From Deltaproteobacteria bacterium (GTDB taxonomy: Bacteria > Myxococcota_A > Polyangia > Fen-1088): a stretch of DNA of 39,222 nucleotides. Below are positions 1-8,780 of this stretch, in pieces (position 1 is the first letter of the stretch; the number at the start of each line of letters is the position of its first letter). The translations under genes were made by a program, and so were the position numbers. The notes beneath the pieces are model-generated. The model saw nothing but the letters and a program-made list of their open reading frames with translations. It had not been told where the DNA came from and made no database searches. The DNA lies in assembly GCA_016935975.1 (NCBI GenBank), contig JAFGPX010000113.1, positions 1 to 39,222 on the forward strand, in the 5' to 3' direction.

Positions 1-590
1 CCGAGAACGCGACCAATACCCTCGCAGTTGACGGTGGTCCCCGATAGCTCCTTGCATACGGGCGGCAACGTGAACAGGTACTCGCCCTTCGTGACCGTCT
101 CGTCCGTGTAGGTCCCACCGGACTTGGCGGTCCACTTCCCGGTCACATCCAGGGAGCCCGTCACCGTCCCGGTGGTGCAAGCCAAACCCACCTTCGCGCT
201 CGGGTCGAACTGACCAGACACCTTCAGACACGATGACGTCACGTTCCAGGTTCCGAGCACGTCGCCACCGCAAGGCGTTACGTTCTCACAGGATCCTCCC
301 CCTCCCCCGCTGCCGGAGCTTCCGCCCGAAGCCCTGGTTCCCCCGCTGCTGGTGCTCCCACCTTGGGCCCTAGTGCCGCCGCTGCCAGAGCTTCCGCCCG
401 AGCCAGTCACTCCCCCGGCTCTGGAGCTTCCGCCCGAGGCAGTCACGCCCCCGCTGCCGGAAGTCCCCCCAGACTGGGGCGGCGTGCTCCCGCCGCTTCC
501 CGGCGAGGTCCCCGAGGCCCCTCCGCCGCATGACCCGAGAATCATTCCGAATGGGATGGCCATCGCAAAGACAATGCTCTGGAGCTTCAT
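1..590 (-). CDS. Gly/Ser-rich lipoprotein, 3' end outside window
   Basis: An open frame reads leftwards from an ATG at 590 to the window edge (196 codons visible, no stop). A clear ribosome site (GGAAGGAG) lies about 6 nt before the ATG. The N-terminus is a short hydrophobic signal ending in the lipobox LGSC (Cys21), so the product should be lipid-anchored. A Gly/Ser/Thr-rich linker fills roughly residues 22-95. The start of a Cys-containing domain follows (CENVTPCGGDVLGTWNV and beyond). I do not recognise that domain. Neighbouring same-strand genes encode a xylanase and an arabinofuranosidase-type enzyme with the same linker style, so a surface role in the same programme is possible but is inference. 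The frame, ribosome site and lipobox are seen directly; function is unknown. Confidence 0.8.
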   Translation of the reverse strand, partial: MKLQSIVFAMAIPFGMILGSCGGGASGTSPGSGGSTPPQSGGTSGSGGVTASGGSSRAGGVTGSGGSSGSGGTRAQGGSTSSGGTRASGGSSGSGGGGGSCENVTPCGGDVLGTWNVTSSCLKVSGQFDPSAKVGLACTTGTVTGSLDVTGKWTAKSGGTYTDETVTKGEYLFTLPPVCKELSGTTVNCEGIGRVL

Positions 591-1068
591 CGAACGTCTC
601 CTTCCGAATAGGGTACTGCTCTTATGGTGAGGGGCTCGGCCGTCGCGTCTACGCCACGTGATTTTGGGCACTTCCATCGCTTCTCGGTAGATCTGACAGC
701 TTCCGGGCAACTTCGAGGTATTGTCGTTGGGGGCGATTCTTGTCATCCGCTCGGCGCCTATTCTGAGGCCGTCTTGACATCGCCGCATCGCGACTCAGGA
801 GGTTCGGTATCCTGCGGTGCGGATTCGATGAGATTCGATGATCTGCGGAGATCCGTCACTATCTTTCCCCACGTGTTCGCATGGACAGGCAACCTGGGAG
901 GCCGGCTCAAGGGCCAAATTGGGCTGTAGTGCTGCCCATTGGGTTGCAGCGCATCGTCGCCATGATCGTTCGACAGACCTGCGTTGTCGCGATGCGAGAA
1001 TGCGGCGACGACGATGCATGTCGAGCTCCCATGAGACAGCCAGAACGGATCGTACGAAGGACAACGGC
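591..1068. other. Intergenic region, no gene recognised
   Basis: This 478-nt stretch separates the lipoprotein start (590) from the xylanase stop (1069), both on the minus strand. Open frames on both strands cross it, but none has a recognisable domain or a credible start signal. It should hold the lipoprotein promoter and the xylanase terminator; I could not place either with confidence. It contains one perfect 10-bp tandem duplication. Confidence 0.5.
822..841. repeat. 10-bp perfect tandem duplication
   Basis: GATTCGATGA occurs twice in direct succession. It is probably a replication slippage product in non-coding DNA; no function is evident. Confidence 0.7.
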
Positions 1069-2358
1069 TCATTCGACCACGACGGTGGCGGTCGTGAAGG
1101 CAATGGTTCCGGTACTGTCCTGTGCCTCGACAAGGAGCATGGCCTCTACCAGATTCCCGAGCTGCAGGCCCAGATCGACCCACTTTGAGAAATGCTCGGA
1201 GATGGAGATGTGCCCGCACTGGCGAGCCGTCTGCCGGACACTGAAATACTGGTCGAAGGTCTTGTTGTCGCCGGTAATGGCGGGTTTGTTGGTTCGCGTG
1301 TGCTTCCAGACGTCGTAGGTGTCTCCGTCCACGGTAATCGTGCCCACATGGGTACGAGGTGTCCCGTCGGACGCAGTACCAGCAGGCTTCGTGCTCCCCC
1401 AGTCGTCGAGGATGTAGTACTCGCGCAGGGGGTCGACCGTCCACCCATAAATTCCGATGTATACCAAACCGCTGTTGCCCGTCTTTGTCTCCGCGAAGTC
1501 CGACGAGATGTACCCTATTTGGGCGGGAGTCTTGGTCTGGTCGAACTGCAAACCCACACGGGCCAGGAAATCCTCAACATCGGTCCAGGTCGCGCTGAAA
1601 TTCGCGTCGACTCCGTGGACGGTCATGCATCCCGACCCACTGCCACTCGCCCAGAGCTCATAGGAGTAGCCGCCGCCTGCGTTGCCCTTGCCGTTCGAGC
1701 AGTACTGCTTGCCACCGGTCAACGGAGTGGCCGGCGGGCAAGTGCTCGCTGTGCCACCCGTCCCGGTGTTGCCGCCGCCGCCACCCCGCCCCGTGGCACC
1801 GCCCGTGCCAGGTGCGCCGCCCGAGCCCGTGACGCCACCCGCTGCGGTCTTGCCGCCACTGCCGCCGCCGCGACCGTTGACGCCGCCTGTGCCGGTGATA
1901 CGGCCGCTGCTACTCGCGCCGCCGATCCCTGTGGTGCCACCGGTTCCTGGTGCGCCGCCAGAACGCGGCACCCCGCCGGAGCCCGCGATGCCGCCCGCCC
2001 CCGTACCGCCGCCAGACCCTTTGGCGCCGCCAGACCCTTTGGCGCCGCCAGAGCCCGTAGCACCACCCGACCCCGTAACGCCACCCGACTCCGCAACGCC
2101 GCCAGACCCTGTAACGCCGCCAGAGCCCGCGACGCCCCCCGAACCCTTGGCACCGCCCGACCCTGTAGCGCCGCCGGAGCCCGTGACGCCGCTGCCGCCG
2201 CCGGCTCCGCCCCCTATGGTTGCCCCACCGGTCGACGCCCCTCCGCTGCCACCCTCGCCCCCAACGGGCTCGGATTTGGTGCATCCGGACATGTCCCCTA
2301 CGGCAAGACAGGCGGTGATGACACCGATCAACCCGCGAGATTGACGTGGGCTACACAT
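1069..2358 (-). CDS. Lipid-anchored GH11 endo-1,4-beta-xylanase
   Basis: 429 residues. The N-terminus resembles a lipoprotein signal with Cys26 in MSGC, a loose lipobox. Residues about 34-205 are a Gly/Ser/Thr/Ala repeat linker. Residues about 207-429 are a glycoside hydrolase family 11 domain, about 220 residues and a normal GH11 length. GH11 hallmarks are visible: YIGIYGWTVDPLREYY with Glu313 as the likely nucleophile, and LVEAQDSTGT with Glu411 as the likely acid/base. The family retains configuration and cuts internal beta-1,4 bonds in xylan. The lipobox and long spacer suggest display on the outer surface at a distance from the membrane. The gene lies just downstream of a GH127 gene in the same direction, so arabinoxylan breakdown is a reasonable joint role (inference). 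The ribosome site before the ATG is weak. Most GH11 enzymes are freely secreted, so the anchored form is notable. Confidence 0.88.
   Translation of the reverse strand: MCSPRQSRGLIGVITACLAVGDMSGCTKSEPVGGEGGSGGASTGGATIGGGAGGGSGVTGSGGATGSGGAKGSGGVAGSGGVTGSGGVAESGGVTGSGGATGSGGAKGSGGAKGSGGGTGAGGIAGSGGVPRSGGAPGTGGTTGIGGASSSGRITGTGGVNGRGGGSGGKTAAGGVTGSGGAPGTGGATGRGGGGGNTGTGGTASTCPPATPLTGGKQYCSNGKGNAGGGYSYELWASGSGSGCMTVHGVDANFSATWTDVEDFLARVGLQFDQTKTPAQIGYISSDFAETKTGNSGLVYIGIYGWTVDPLREYYILDDWGSTKPAGTASDGTPRTHVGTITVDGDTYDVWKHTRTNKPAITGDNKTFDQYFSVRQTARQCGHISISEHFSKWVDLGLQLGNLVEAMLLVEAQDSTGTIAFTTATVVVE
1744..2259 (-). repeat. Gly-rich linker-coding repeats in the xylanase gene
   Basis: Degenerate tandem 15-18 bp units encode GSGGVT, GSGGAT, GSGGAK and similar runs at about residues 34-205 of the xylanase. 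The opposite strand reads as Pro-rich open frames, which are artefacts. Such repeats can expand or contract by slippage, changing spacer length. Confidence 0.8.
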
Positions 2359-2703
2359 GATCGTCTCAACTCATGGTCTCAACTCGCCCGAGTCCACTCT
2401 TCCGGATCTCGGCGGGTTCTTATTCTAGCACTTCCCACGGATTCGCGAAGGCATGGAACTTGGGAAGGCGAGCCTGGGACGACACGGTAGCCCGCGCTGG
2501 TGCCCGTGACGCCGCAGCCCGCCATTCCGTGATCGCCGCCGCGAGCAACGACCAACTGCAGCGCAAGCCCGGCTACGTCGAAGAAGAAAGGCGCCCCCTC
2601 CAGGAACAACTCGACGCCGCCGGCGATCGCGAAGAGACCTCCCGCACCGCCCGCCAACGTCGCCGTCACGCCGAGGCCGGCAAGCCACTCACCCGCGACT
2701 CGG
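2359..2703. other. Intergenic region between xylanase and GH127 genes
   Basis: 345 nt. Both strands carry GC-rich open frames here: a hydrophobic one on the minus strand, and a charged one on the plus strand that continues into the Gly-linker complement. None matches a family I know or has a good ribosome site. An extended -10-like element near 2422-2430 could drive the xylanase gene. No terminator with a T-tract was seen after the GH127 stop. Confidence 0.45.
2422..2430 (-). promoter_or_regulatory. Candidate extended -10 promoter element for the xylanase gene
   Basis: On the minus strand the sequence reads TGCTAGAAT: a TGn extension followed by TAGAAT, five of six matches to the -10 consensus. 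No good -35 hexamer lies at the usual distance, which is tolerated by extended -10 promoters. Transcription would begin roughly 55-60 nt before the ATG at 2358. This rests on pattern alone. Confidence 0.35.
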
Positions 2704-5250
2704 TCAACTCCGCCGTCGACGCAGCCGCCGGTACCCGAGCAGGAGCCCGAAGACGGACAGCCATCCCAGCGCCGCGGGGCCGGCTGCGGACCGTCCAAGC
2801 TCGCAGGAACACCCCGTCGAGCTCCCGCCGGCGTTCTTTGAGGGGGAGCCTCCGGATCCGATCGAGCTACCGCCACTACCCGCAGAGGCGCCGCCAGCGC
2901 CGCCTGTAACTCCACCGGCGCCGCTGCTGGCGCCACCGCTCCCACCACCGCTCGCTCCCACCGTGCCACCACTTCCGCTGGTGCCGCCCGCGGCTCCACC
3001 ACTCCCGGTGCGAGCGCCGCCACTACCGCCCACGCCCGAGCCGGACGCGCCGCCGCTGGCGCCACCGCTGCCAGTCGTTCCGCCGGTAGCCGGCGTACCG
3101 CCGCTCCCGCCACCCGCGCCGGTCGCGCCGCCGCTGCCGCCCTGGCTCGTGGTCCTCCCGCCAGACGAAGTCGCGCCGCCGCCCCCGCCGCGACCGCCCG
3201 TGCCGGCGGTACCGCCGCTGCCGCCAGCGCCACCTGTCGTGCCGCCGGACCCGCCGGAGCCACCCGCTCCGCCCGTCCCCACCGTCGGGCAGACGACATT
3301 GGGAGTAGCAGTCCCGCCCGCAGCGCCGGACAGAAGCCAGTAGATGCCGTACCTGTCTTTGTAGCGTAGGTAGTGGGGAACAAACACGAGCTTGCCGTCC
3401 GAATCCGTGTTCTTAAGATTGAACTCGAGCTTCCCCGGGGTCTGAACCAGATTGCTCTGGATGTTGGCGAGCCATCCATTGATGGTGGTGCCGCTGTCGA
3501 TGGCGATGGTCTCCTGCAGGCCCGAGGGCTTGGTCGCCTTGAGCACCTGCACGCCGTGCGACGTCGTGGTCATGCTGGCGTTGCCCAGCCCCGCGGAGAG
3601 AACGATCGGCCCGTACGTGAAGGCCACCGAGTTCTGGTTGTCCTGGAGTCTCGACACCTGCACGAAAAGCGGGAACGCGATCTCCACCTCGTCTCCCGCC
3701 TTCCACACCTGGCCCAGACCGAGGAAGCCGTTGGATTCGACCGGAGTGACCGCCTGACCGTTGACCGAAACCGCGACCTCACAGGGCGAGACCCAGTAGG
3801 GCTTCCTGAACTTCAGGTTCACCGCGTCGGTCGGGGCCGCGGTAATCGCGAAGCTCACCTTGTTGGTCAGAGGAAGATCCGTTGTCTGCGTCAGCGCCAG
3901 CCCGCGGTCCTTCCAATTCAATGTCGAGCTGACGTAGTACGTCACCCAGAGGTCCTTGGCATCGTGGAAGTAGATGCTGTCGTTGAGCCGGGTGAAGTTC
4001 TCCATGCCCGTGCCGGTGCAGCACCAGAAGTGGTCCGTCGGAGAGCTGAACACCTTGAAATACCCCGTCCCCATGGCTTTGAAGTAGGTGGTCATTCCCG
4101 AGTCGGGATTGATGGACGAGAGGATCTCGTTGATGTGGACTCTCTCGTAGAAGTCCGCGTACTTGACGTCGGCAGTGGTTATGAAGAGGTCGCGCGCAAG
4201 CTTCGACATGTTGTAGGAGTTGCAGGTTTCGTTGTTGACGTTGTCGCGGTATCGGTCCAGTTGTCCGGCCGTGTGAAAATGCTCATCTTGGCTATTGCCA
4301 CCCGTTATGTAGGTGTGATTCTTCAGCACGATGCTCAGGAACTGGTCGGCCGCCGTGAAGTAGGATTGCTCGCCCGAGCCCAAGGTTCGATAGCGATTCA
4401 GGGCGCCGATGAACTTCGGAATCGTCGTGTTGGCGTGCTTGCCATTCAGGGTATCGTTGCCCGCGGCCGTGGTCGTGAACAAGTTGGTCTCGTCGAAGAT
4501 GTGAGCAGCCGTCAAGTGGTTGGCGCTGTTCGTGAGCTTGTACAGCTCGTACAGGGCGTCGTTCATGCCGCCGTACTCCATGCCGAGCACCCTCGATCGG
4601 GTGCCCGAATCCCACCCGTTCGCTCGGCTGTAGATCCAGTCTCCCAACTTGCTCGCGACCGCCAGAGCGTCGGCACTCCCCTCGTATTTGGCCACGTCCA
4701 CCAAACCGGCGAGGATCTTGTGCATCGTGTACCAGGGAACCCAAGAGCTGACGTTTTGTCCCTCTGGGGCGCCGAACTGGTCTACGGGCGTTGCGAACAG
4801 GAAGCCATTGGATAGCTGATAGGACTTGAGCATCGAGATCACGTGGTCGAGCTTGGTCTTGATCTGACCGTTCGAGGCGTCGTCGTTGCCCTTGGTTTGC
4901 TGATAGGCGCGCGCCATTGCGGACAGCCAGTGCCCCATGGTGTGTCCGCGAATGAGCGAGTTCTCCCAGCCGCCATAGAGGTTCGCCGGGTTCGTCCCCT
5001 GAGACACCGCCTTGAAACCGTTCAGAAGCCGATCCGCGTCGAGAGTCGTGTTGAGGTAGGTTATTTCCCTGGCGAAGAGGTTCTTCTGGTATTGATCCGT
5101 GATCTGGACTTGATCGAGGGGGAACTCCTGCAGCTTCTCCACGGAGCTCTGGGCCAGCGCTGGGAGGGGCGCCGCGGCACAACAGAGCAGCGCCAATGTC
5201 GAGATGGCGGCAAGCGGGCTACGCTGAGAGTTCCGGTTCGTTTCGATCAT
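2704..5250 (-). CDS. GH127 beta-L-arabinofuranosidase-type enzyme with MYXO-CTERM tail
   Basis: 848 residues from the ATG at 5250, chosen because a Sec signal (MIETNR... LPALAQ) begins there; the frame itself stays open upstream to 5382. The catalytic part, about residues 35-650, is of the GH127/DUF1680 family, whose characterised members release terminal beta-L-arabinofuranose. The family's zinc-site residues are visible: Glu341 and Cys343 in ETCNSYN, and Cys410-Cys411 in HFWCCTGTGMENF. In the family one cysteine is the nucleophile. A Gly/Ser/Thr linker covers about 658-811. The C-terminus has GCSC, a hydrophobic segment and an RRLRRRRS tail, which is the MYXO-CTERM sorting layout expected to give surface attachment. 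Substrate identity is family inference. The xylanase gene lies downstream in the same direction, 345 nt away. Confidence 0.87.
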   Translation of the reverse strand: MIETNRNSQRSPLAAISTLALLCCAAAPLPALAQSSVEKLQEFPLDQVQITDQYQKNLFAREITYLNTTLDADRLLNGFKAVSQGTNPANLYGGWENSLIRGHTMGHWLSAMARAYQQTKGNDDASNGQIKTKLDHVISMLKSYQLSNGFLFATPVDQFGAPEGQNVSSWVPWYTMHKILAGLVDVAKYEGSADALAVASKLGDWIYSRANGWDSGTRSRVLGMEYGGMNDALYELYKLTNSANHLTAAHIFDETNLFTTTAAGNDTLNGKHANTTIPKFIGALNRYRTLGSGEQSYFTAADQFLSIVLKNHTYITGGNSQDEHFHTAGQLDRYRDNVNNETCNSYNMSKLARDLFITTADVKYADFYERVHINEILSSINPDSGMTTYFKAMGTGYFKVFSSPTDHFWCCTGTGMENFTRLNDSIYFHDAKDLWVTYYVSSTLNWKDRGLALTQTTDLPLTNKVSFAITAAPTDAVNLKFRKPYWVSPCEVAVSVNGQAVTPVESNGFLGLGQVWKAGDEVEIAFPLFVQVSRLQDNQNSVAFTYGPIVLSAGLGNASMTTTSHGVQVLKATKPSGLQETIAIDSGTTINGWLANIQSNLVQTPGKLEFNLKNTDSDGKLVFVPHYLRYKDRYGIYWLLSGAAGGTATPNVVCPTVGTGGAGGSGGSGGTTGGAGGSGGTAGTGGRGGGGGATSSGGRTTSQGGSGGATGAGGGSGGTPATGGTTGSGGASGGASGSGVGGSGGARTGSGGAAGGTSGSGGTVGASGGGSGGASSGAGGVTGGAGGASAGSGGSSIGSGGSPSKNAGGSSTGCSCELGRSAAGPAALGWLSVFGLLLGYRRLRRRRS
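2818..3279 (-). repeat. Gly-rich linker-coding repeats in the GH127 gene
   Basis: Degenerate short tandem repeats encode GGTGGAGGSGG-type sequence at about residues 658-811, between the catalytic module and the sorting tail. It is the same compositional style as the linkers of the two neighbouring lipoproteins. Confidence 0.75.
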
Positions 5251-5963
5251 GACACGACCTCTGGGTTCTGGATGGCCTGTTGCGTTGCGAGGATGTCGTG
5301 GCGACTGCCCGGTCAATGGGGACGGCGGCAGATCCGCCTGGCATCCGTCGACGATTGCGGCACTTGGGGCCGCCGAACACACACATCATGGGGAAAGCGA
5401 CAGACGGTTGGGGGTCATGACTTACTGTCGCGGGCGCAACGATTGTGCAATGGATTCCGGCGACCAGAAGTGCCGCGGCGCGTGTGGGCTCTCCCGACAG
5501 GCTTCGAGTCCGGTCATGTCCGGGAAAACACCGCCGACGTTCGAGCGGCCTTGCGATAGCGGGCGCGGGCCGGTGCGCGAGGGTGGTGCCAGAGGACTGC
5601 TGCCCGAGCTTGATCGCGCCCGAGGGCACCCAGGGCCACCAGACCGCAGACACGGCAGACGAGGTTGACTTCGGCCGAGGCGATGCCATGGAGTTGCCTC
5701 CCTCGATGGCGGTGGAGTCCGCCGAGGACCGCGACGTATCGAGGCCGCCGATGACTCCTACGGGGATGTTGGTCCGTAGGATCCGGTTCCGGCCTCCGTA
5801 CCGGTCGGCCCTGCGAACCAGCAGCCCCGCGGCCTACGCAGCAAGGCAACTGACCGTGTGACCGGGTGCCAACTCGACGGAGGACTGCGGCCAAGATCTG
5901 GCTTTCGGCGCGCAGTCGCAGCAAACTCGGCGTGCGCGACCACCTGCCGCCCTCCTAGCACCG
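5251..5963. other. 713-nt region without a recognisable gene
   Basis: This lies between the divergent GH127 and ptsP genes and should contain both promoters. Several open frames exceed 100 codons on both strands (for example about 5445-5861 plus and 5514-5924 minus). Their products are Arg/Pro/Ser-rich, lack family resemblance and have no convincing ribosome sites, so they are not called. It could include a decayed gene. No consensus promoter or terminator stood out. Confidence 0.5.
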
Positions 5964-8222
5964 ATGGCCATCATCAACCGGGACCACGCCAAGCTCATCT
6001 GCGACATCGGGGAGTTGTCTGCCATCATCACGGACGCGTCCGATCTCGGCGCCATGCTGCAGAAGATCGTCGACACCGTGGCTGGGCACATGCAGGCCGA
6101 CGTCTGCTCGGTGTACCTGTTCGACGATGCCGGCCAGGAACTGGTGCTGCGGGCCACGCACGGCCTTCTGCCGAGCTCGGTCGGCTACGTTCGCTTGCGG
6201 CCGGGCGAGGGACTGACGGGTCTTGCCTTCTCCGAACGCCGGCCAGTCCGCGAGGCCGACGCGCCGGCACATCCCAACTACCGCTACTTCCCGGGCATCG
6301 GCGTGGAGGGCTACCGCTCCTTCCTCGCTCTGCCCATTCTCCGCGGCCGCCGTCCCGTCGGCGCCATGACCCTGCAGAGCAAGCAGCCCGATCACTTCTC
6401 GGCCGAGGATGTCCAGGTCTTCCGCGCCATTACCATGCAACTGGCGACCACCATCGAGATGGCCCGCCTGCTGCTCACCCTTGAGCGCAAGCCGGCCACC
6501 GCCACACAGACGAGCGCTCTGCCCGAGCCGCGCTTGGTGCGCGGCCAGATTGGCGCCGAGGGCTACGCGGTGGGCGAGGCGGTGCTCATCCGCCAACCGT
6601 CGCTGGCCGAGATCCGCGCGCTGCTGGGCAGCGCTCCCCTGGACCTGCCGGACTTCCGCCGCGCCGTGCGCGCCACAGAGAAGCAGATCGAGAACCTCGA
6701 GAAGCTGGCGGGAGAGAGACTGTCCGACGTCACCGCCGTGATCTTCTCGGCGCAACTCCTCATGTTGCGCGATCAGAGCTGGCTGGGCGCCATGGAAGAG
6801 CAGATCGCCGCGGGCACCGCCCCCGCCGAAGCCGCGTATCGGGTCATTCTCAACTACGTCGAGCTCTTCGACCGCATGGACAACGCATACATGCGCGAGA
6901 AGCGCTACGACGTCCTGGACGTGGGCCGGCGGCTGCTCGCCAACCTGACGGGCCATCGCGACGTCGACTCGCGTCGCGAGGGGCGCATCGCCATCGCCGC
7001 CGAGCTTCTGCCCTCCGATGTCCTCAAGCTCGGGCTGGAGAAAGCCGGCGGCATCGTGCTCTTGTCCGGGGGCGTGACCTCGCACGTCGCGGTGCTGGCC
7101 CGCTCGCTCGACTTGCCGCTGCTTTTCGTGGACGAGCCCCACCTGCTGCAAATCCCCGAGGGCACGCGCCTGGTGCTCGATGCCCATCAGGGCAACCTGG
7201 TGGTGGCGCCCTCCGAGGACGTCGAACGACGCTACCGCGAGCAGGACGAGGCCCGCCGCTCGGCCCCACACCTGGCCGAGCGCATGCGCGAGTCAACCCA
7301 CACCGCGGACGGCACGCGTGTCCACCTGCTGGCCAACATCAATCTGCTCGCGGACGTCGAGGTCGCGCGCTCGTACAAGGCCGAGGGTATCGGCCTCTAT
7401 CGCACCGAATTCCCCTTCATGATCCGCAACGACCTCCCCAGCGAGGAGGAGCAGCTGCGCATCTATCGTCGCTTGGTGGAAGGCATGCCCGGCCGCGAGA
7501 TCACTTTCCGCACCCTCGACGCGGGCGGCGACAAGGTTCTGTCGTACTTCGACTACGGCACCGAGGCCAATCCGTTCCTCGGGCTGCGCTCGATTCGCTT
7601 CGCGCTGCGCCACCGCGACATCTTCCTGCAGCAGGTGCGCGCCATCCTGCGCGCCGCCCACGACACGCAGGTACGCATCATGTTCCCGATGATTTCGTCC
7701 CCCGACGAACTGGCCAGCGCCGCCAACGCGGTGGCGGAGTGCCGGGCCGACCTGCGCCACGAAGGCCTGCTCGCCTGCGAGCACGTGCAGCTCGGCATGA
7801 TGCTAGAGGTCCCGTCGGTGCTCGAGACCATGGACGAGCTGGCCGAGCGCGCCGAGTTCTTCTCCATCGGCACCAACGACTTCGTCCAGTACATGTTGGC
7901 CGTGGATCGCACCAACGTGCACGTCGCCGATCTGTACATTCCGCAACACCCCGCCGTGCTGCGCGGCCTGCGTCGCGCCGTCACGGCGGCGCTACGCCAC
8001 GGACGCGACGTCTCGGTCTGCGGGGACATGGCGCACGACCCGCGCTTCGTGCGTTTTCTGCTTGGCATCGGCGTGCGCAAGTTCAGCATGAGCGCGCGCT
8101 ACCTGCCGCGCGTGCAGGAAGCCATCTTCGCCACCCACCTCGACGAGGCGCGACACTTCGCCCAGCGCCTCCTGGCCGAGAGCACGGTCTCCGGCGCCAC
8201 CGAGGTGCTCGATGAGGGCTAG
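5964..8222 (+). CDS. ptsP: GAF-domain phosphoenolpyruvate-protein phosphotransferase (nitrogen PTS enzyme I)
   Basis: 752 residues, cytoplasmic. Residues about 15-170 form a GAF sensor domain. The enzyme I part follows: an N-terminal domain, the mobile swivelling domain with the phospho-accepting histidine (His374 in GGVTSHVAVLARS), and the PEP-binding barrel. Barrel motifs include GIGLYRTEFPF, FRTLDAGGDK, NPFLGLRSIR, SIGTNDFVQYMLAVDR and VCGDMAHDP (Cys686). The protein takes phosphate from PEP and passes it to NPr, starting the regulatory PTS(Ntr) cascade; in other bacteria the GAF domain senses glutamine. No npr or ptsN gene lies in the window. The ATG at 5964 lacks a clear ribosome site but matches the normal start of the GAF domain. 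A macrodomain gene follows after 9 nt, so the two are probably co-transcribed. Confidence 0.93.
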   Translation: MAIINRDHAKLICDIGELSAIITDASDLGAMLQKIVDTVAGHMQADVCSVYLFDDAGQELVLRATHGLLPSSVGYVRLRPGEGLTGLAFSERRPVREADAPAHPNYRYFPGIGVEGYRSFLALPILRGRRPVGAMTLQSKQPDHFSAEDVQVFRAITMQLATTIEMARLLLTLERKPATATQTSALPEPRLVRGQIGAEGYAVGEAVLIRQPSLAEIRALLGSAPLDLPDFRRAVRATEKQIENLEKLAGERLSDVTAVIFSAQLLMLRDQSWLGAMEEQIAAGTAPAEAAYRVILNYVELFDRMDNAYMREKRYDVLDVGRRLLANLTGHRDVDSRREGRIAIAAELLPSDVLKLGLEKAGGIVLLSGGVTSHVAVLARSLDLPLLFVDEPHLLQIPEGTRLVLDAHQGNLVVAPSEDVERRYREQDEARRSAPHLAERMRESTHTADGTRVHLLANINLLADVEVARSYKAEGIGLYRTEFPFMIRNDLPSEEEQLRIYRRLVEGMPGREITFRTLDAGGDKVLSYFDYGTEANPFLGLRSIRFALRHRDIFLQQVRAILRAAHDTQVRIMFPMISSPDELASAANAVAECRADLRHEGLLACEHVQLGMMLEVPSVLETMDELAERAEFFSIGTNDFVQYMLAVDRTNVHVADLYIPQHPAVLRGLRRAVTAALRHGRDVSVCGDMAHDPRFVRFLLGIGVRKFSMSARYLPRVQEAIFATHLDEARHFAQRLLAESTVSGATEVLDEG

Positions 8223-8231
8223 AATCCTCCC

Positions 8232-8762
8232 GTGACCAAACCATCTCGCCAGGCCGCGATCGAAATCGTCCGCGCCGACATCACCAAGCTCGCGGTCGAC
8301 GTCATCGTCAACGCCGCCAACCAGACATTGCTCGGCGGCGGCGGCGTCGATGGGGCCATCCACCGGGCCGCAGGTCCGGATCTGCTCGCCGAATGCCGTA
8401 CCCTCGGCGGGTGCGCCACGGGCGACGCCAAAATCACCGGCGGCTACGACTTGCCCGCACGCTTCGTGATCCACACCGTGGGGCCCGTGTGGCACGGCGG
8501 CAGGCACGACGAGGACGCCTTGCTCGCCTCATGCTATGCGACCTCGCTGCGTCTCGCGCAGAAGCATGGACTGGCGTCCGTGGCGTTCCCGGCCATCAGT
8601 TGCGGCGTCTACCGCTTTCCCGTCGAACGTGCCGCGGCCATTGCCGTGCGGGCGATCCGACAGACCTTGCCAGCTTGCCCGGCCGTCGGGCGCGTGCTAC
8701 TGGTCGCGTTCGATGCGGGCACCGAGGCGGCGCTGCGCCGCGCTCTCGCCGAATCCGGGTAG
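8232..8762 (+). CDS. Macrodomain protein (O-acetyl-ADP-ribose deacetylase type)
   Basis: 176 residues, a single-domain macro protein. The ADP-ribose-binding signatures are present: [20 protein letters not shown] near the N-terminus and [12 protein letters not shown] in the second loop. This is the YmdB/MacroD-like branch, which hydrolyses O-acetyl-ADP-ribose and can remove ADP-ribose from acidic residues. The start is GTG, 9 nt after the ptsP stop; only a distant GAGGG lies upstream, so translation may depend on readthrough of ribosomes from ptsP. The pairing with ptsP suggests a link between nitrogen or energy signalling and ADP-ribose metabolism, but that is inference. The TRAP-receptor remnant downstream is not part of this gene. 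Confidence 0.92.
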   Translation: MTKPSRQAAIEIVRADITKLAVDVIVNAANQTLLGGGGVDGAIHRAAGPDLLAECRTLGGCATGDAKITGGYDLPARFVIHTVGPVWHGGRHDEDALLASCYATSLRLAQKHGLASVAFPAISCGVYRFPVERAAAIAVRAIRQTLPACPAVGRVLLVAFDAGTEAALRRALAESG

Positions 8763-8780
8763 AACCGCCCGCCAGCGTAA

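Noticed and set aside
1682-2344. Pro-rich plus-strand open frame (and a similar one at 2963-3343)
   Set aside because: They are complements of the Gly-rich linker repeats of the GH11 and GH127 genes.
2373-2909. Charged plus-strand open frame with coiled-coil-like stretch
   Set aside because: It has no ribosome site, extends into the complement of the Gly linker and lacks family similarity; coding cannot be supported.
5955-7271. 438-codon minus-strand open frame
   Set aside because: Antisense to ptsP, whose motifs are complete; no family resemblance.
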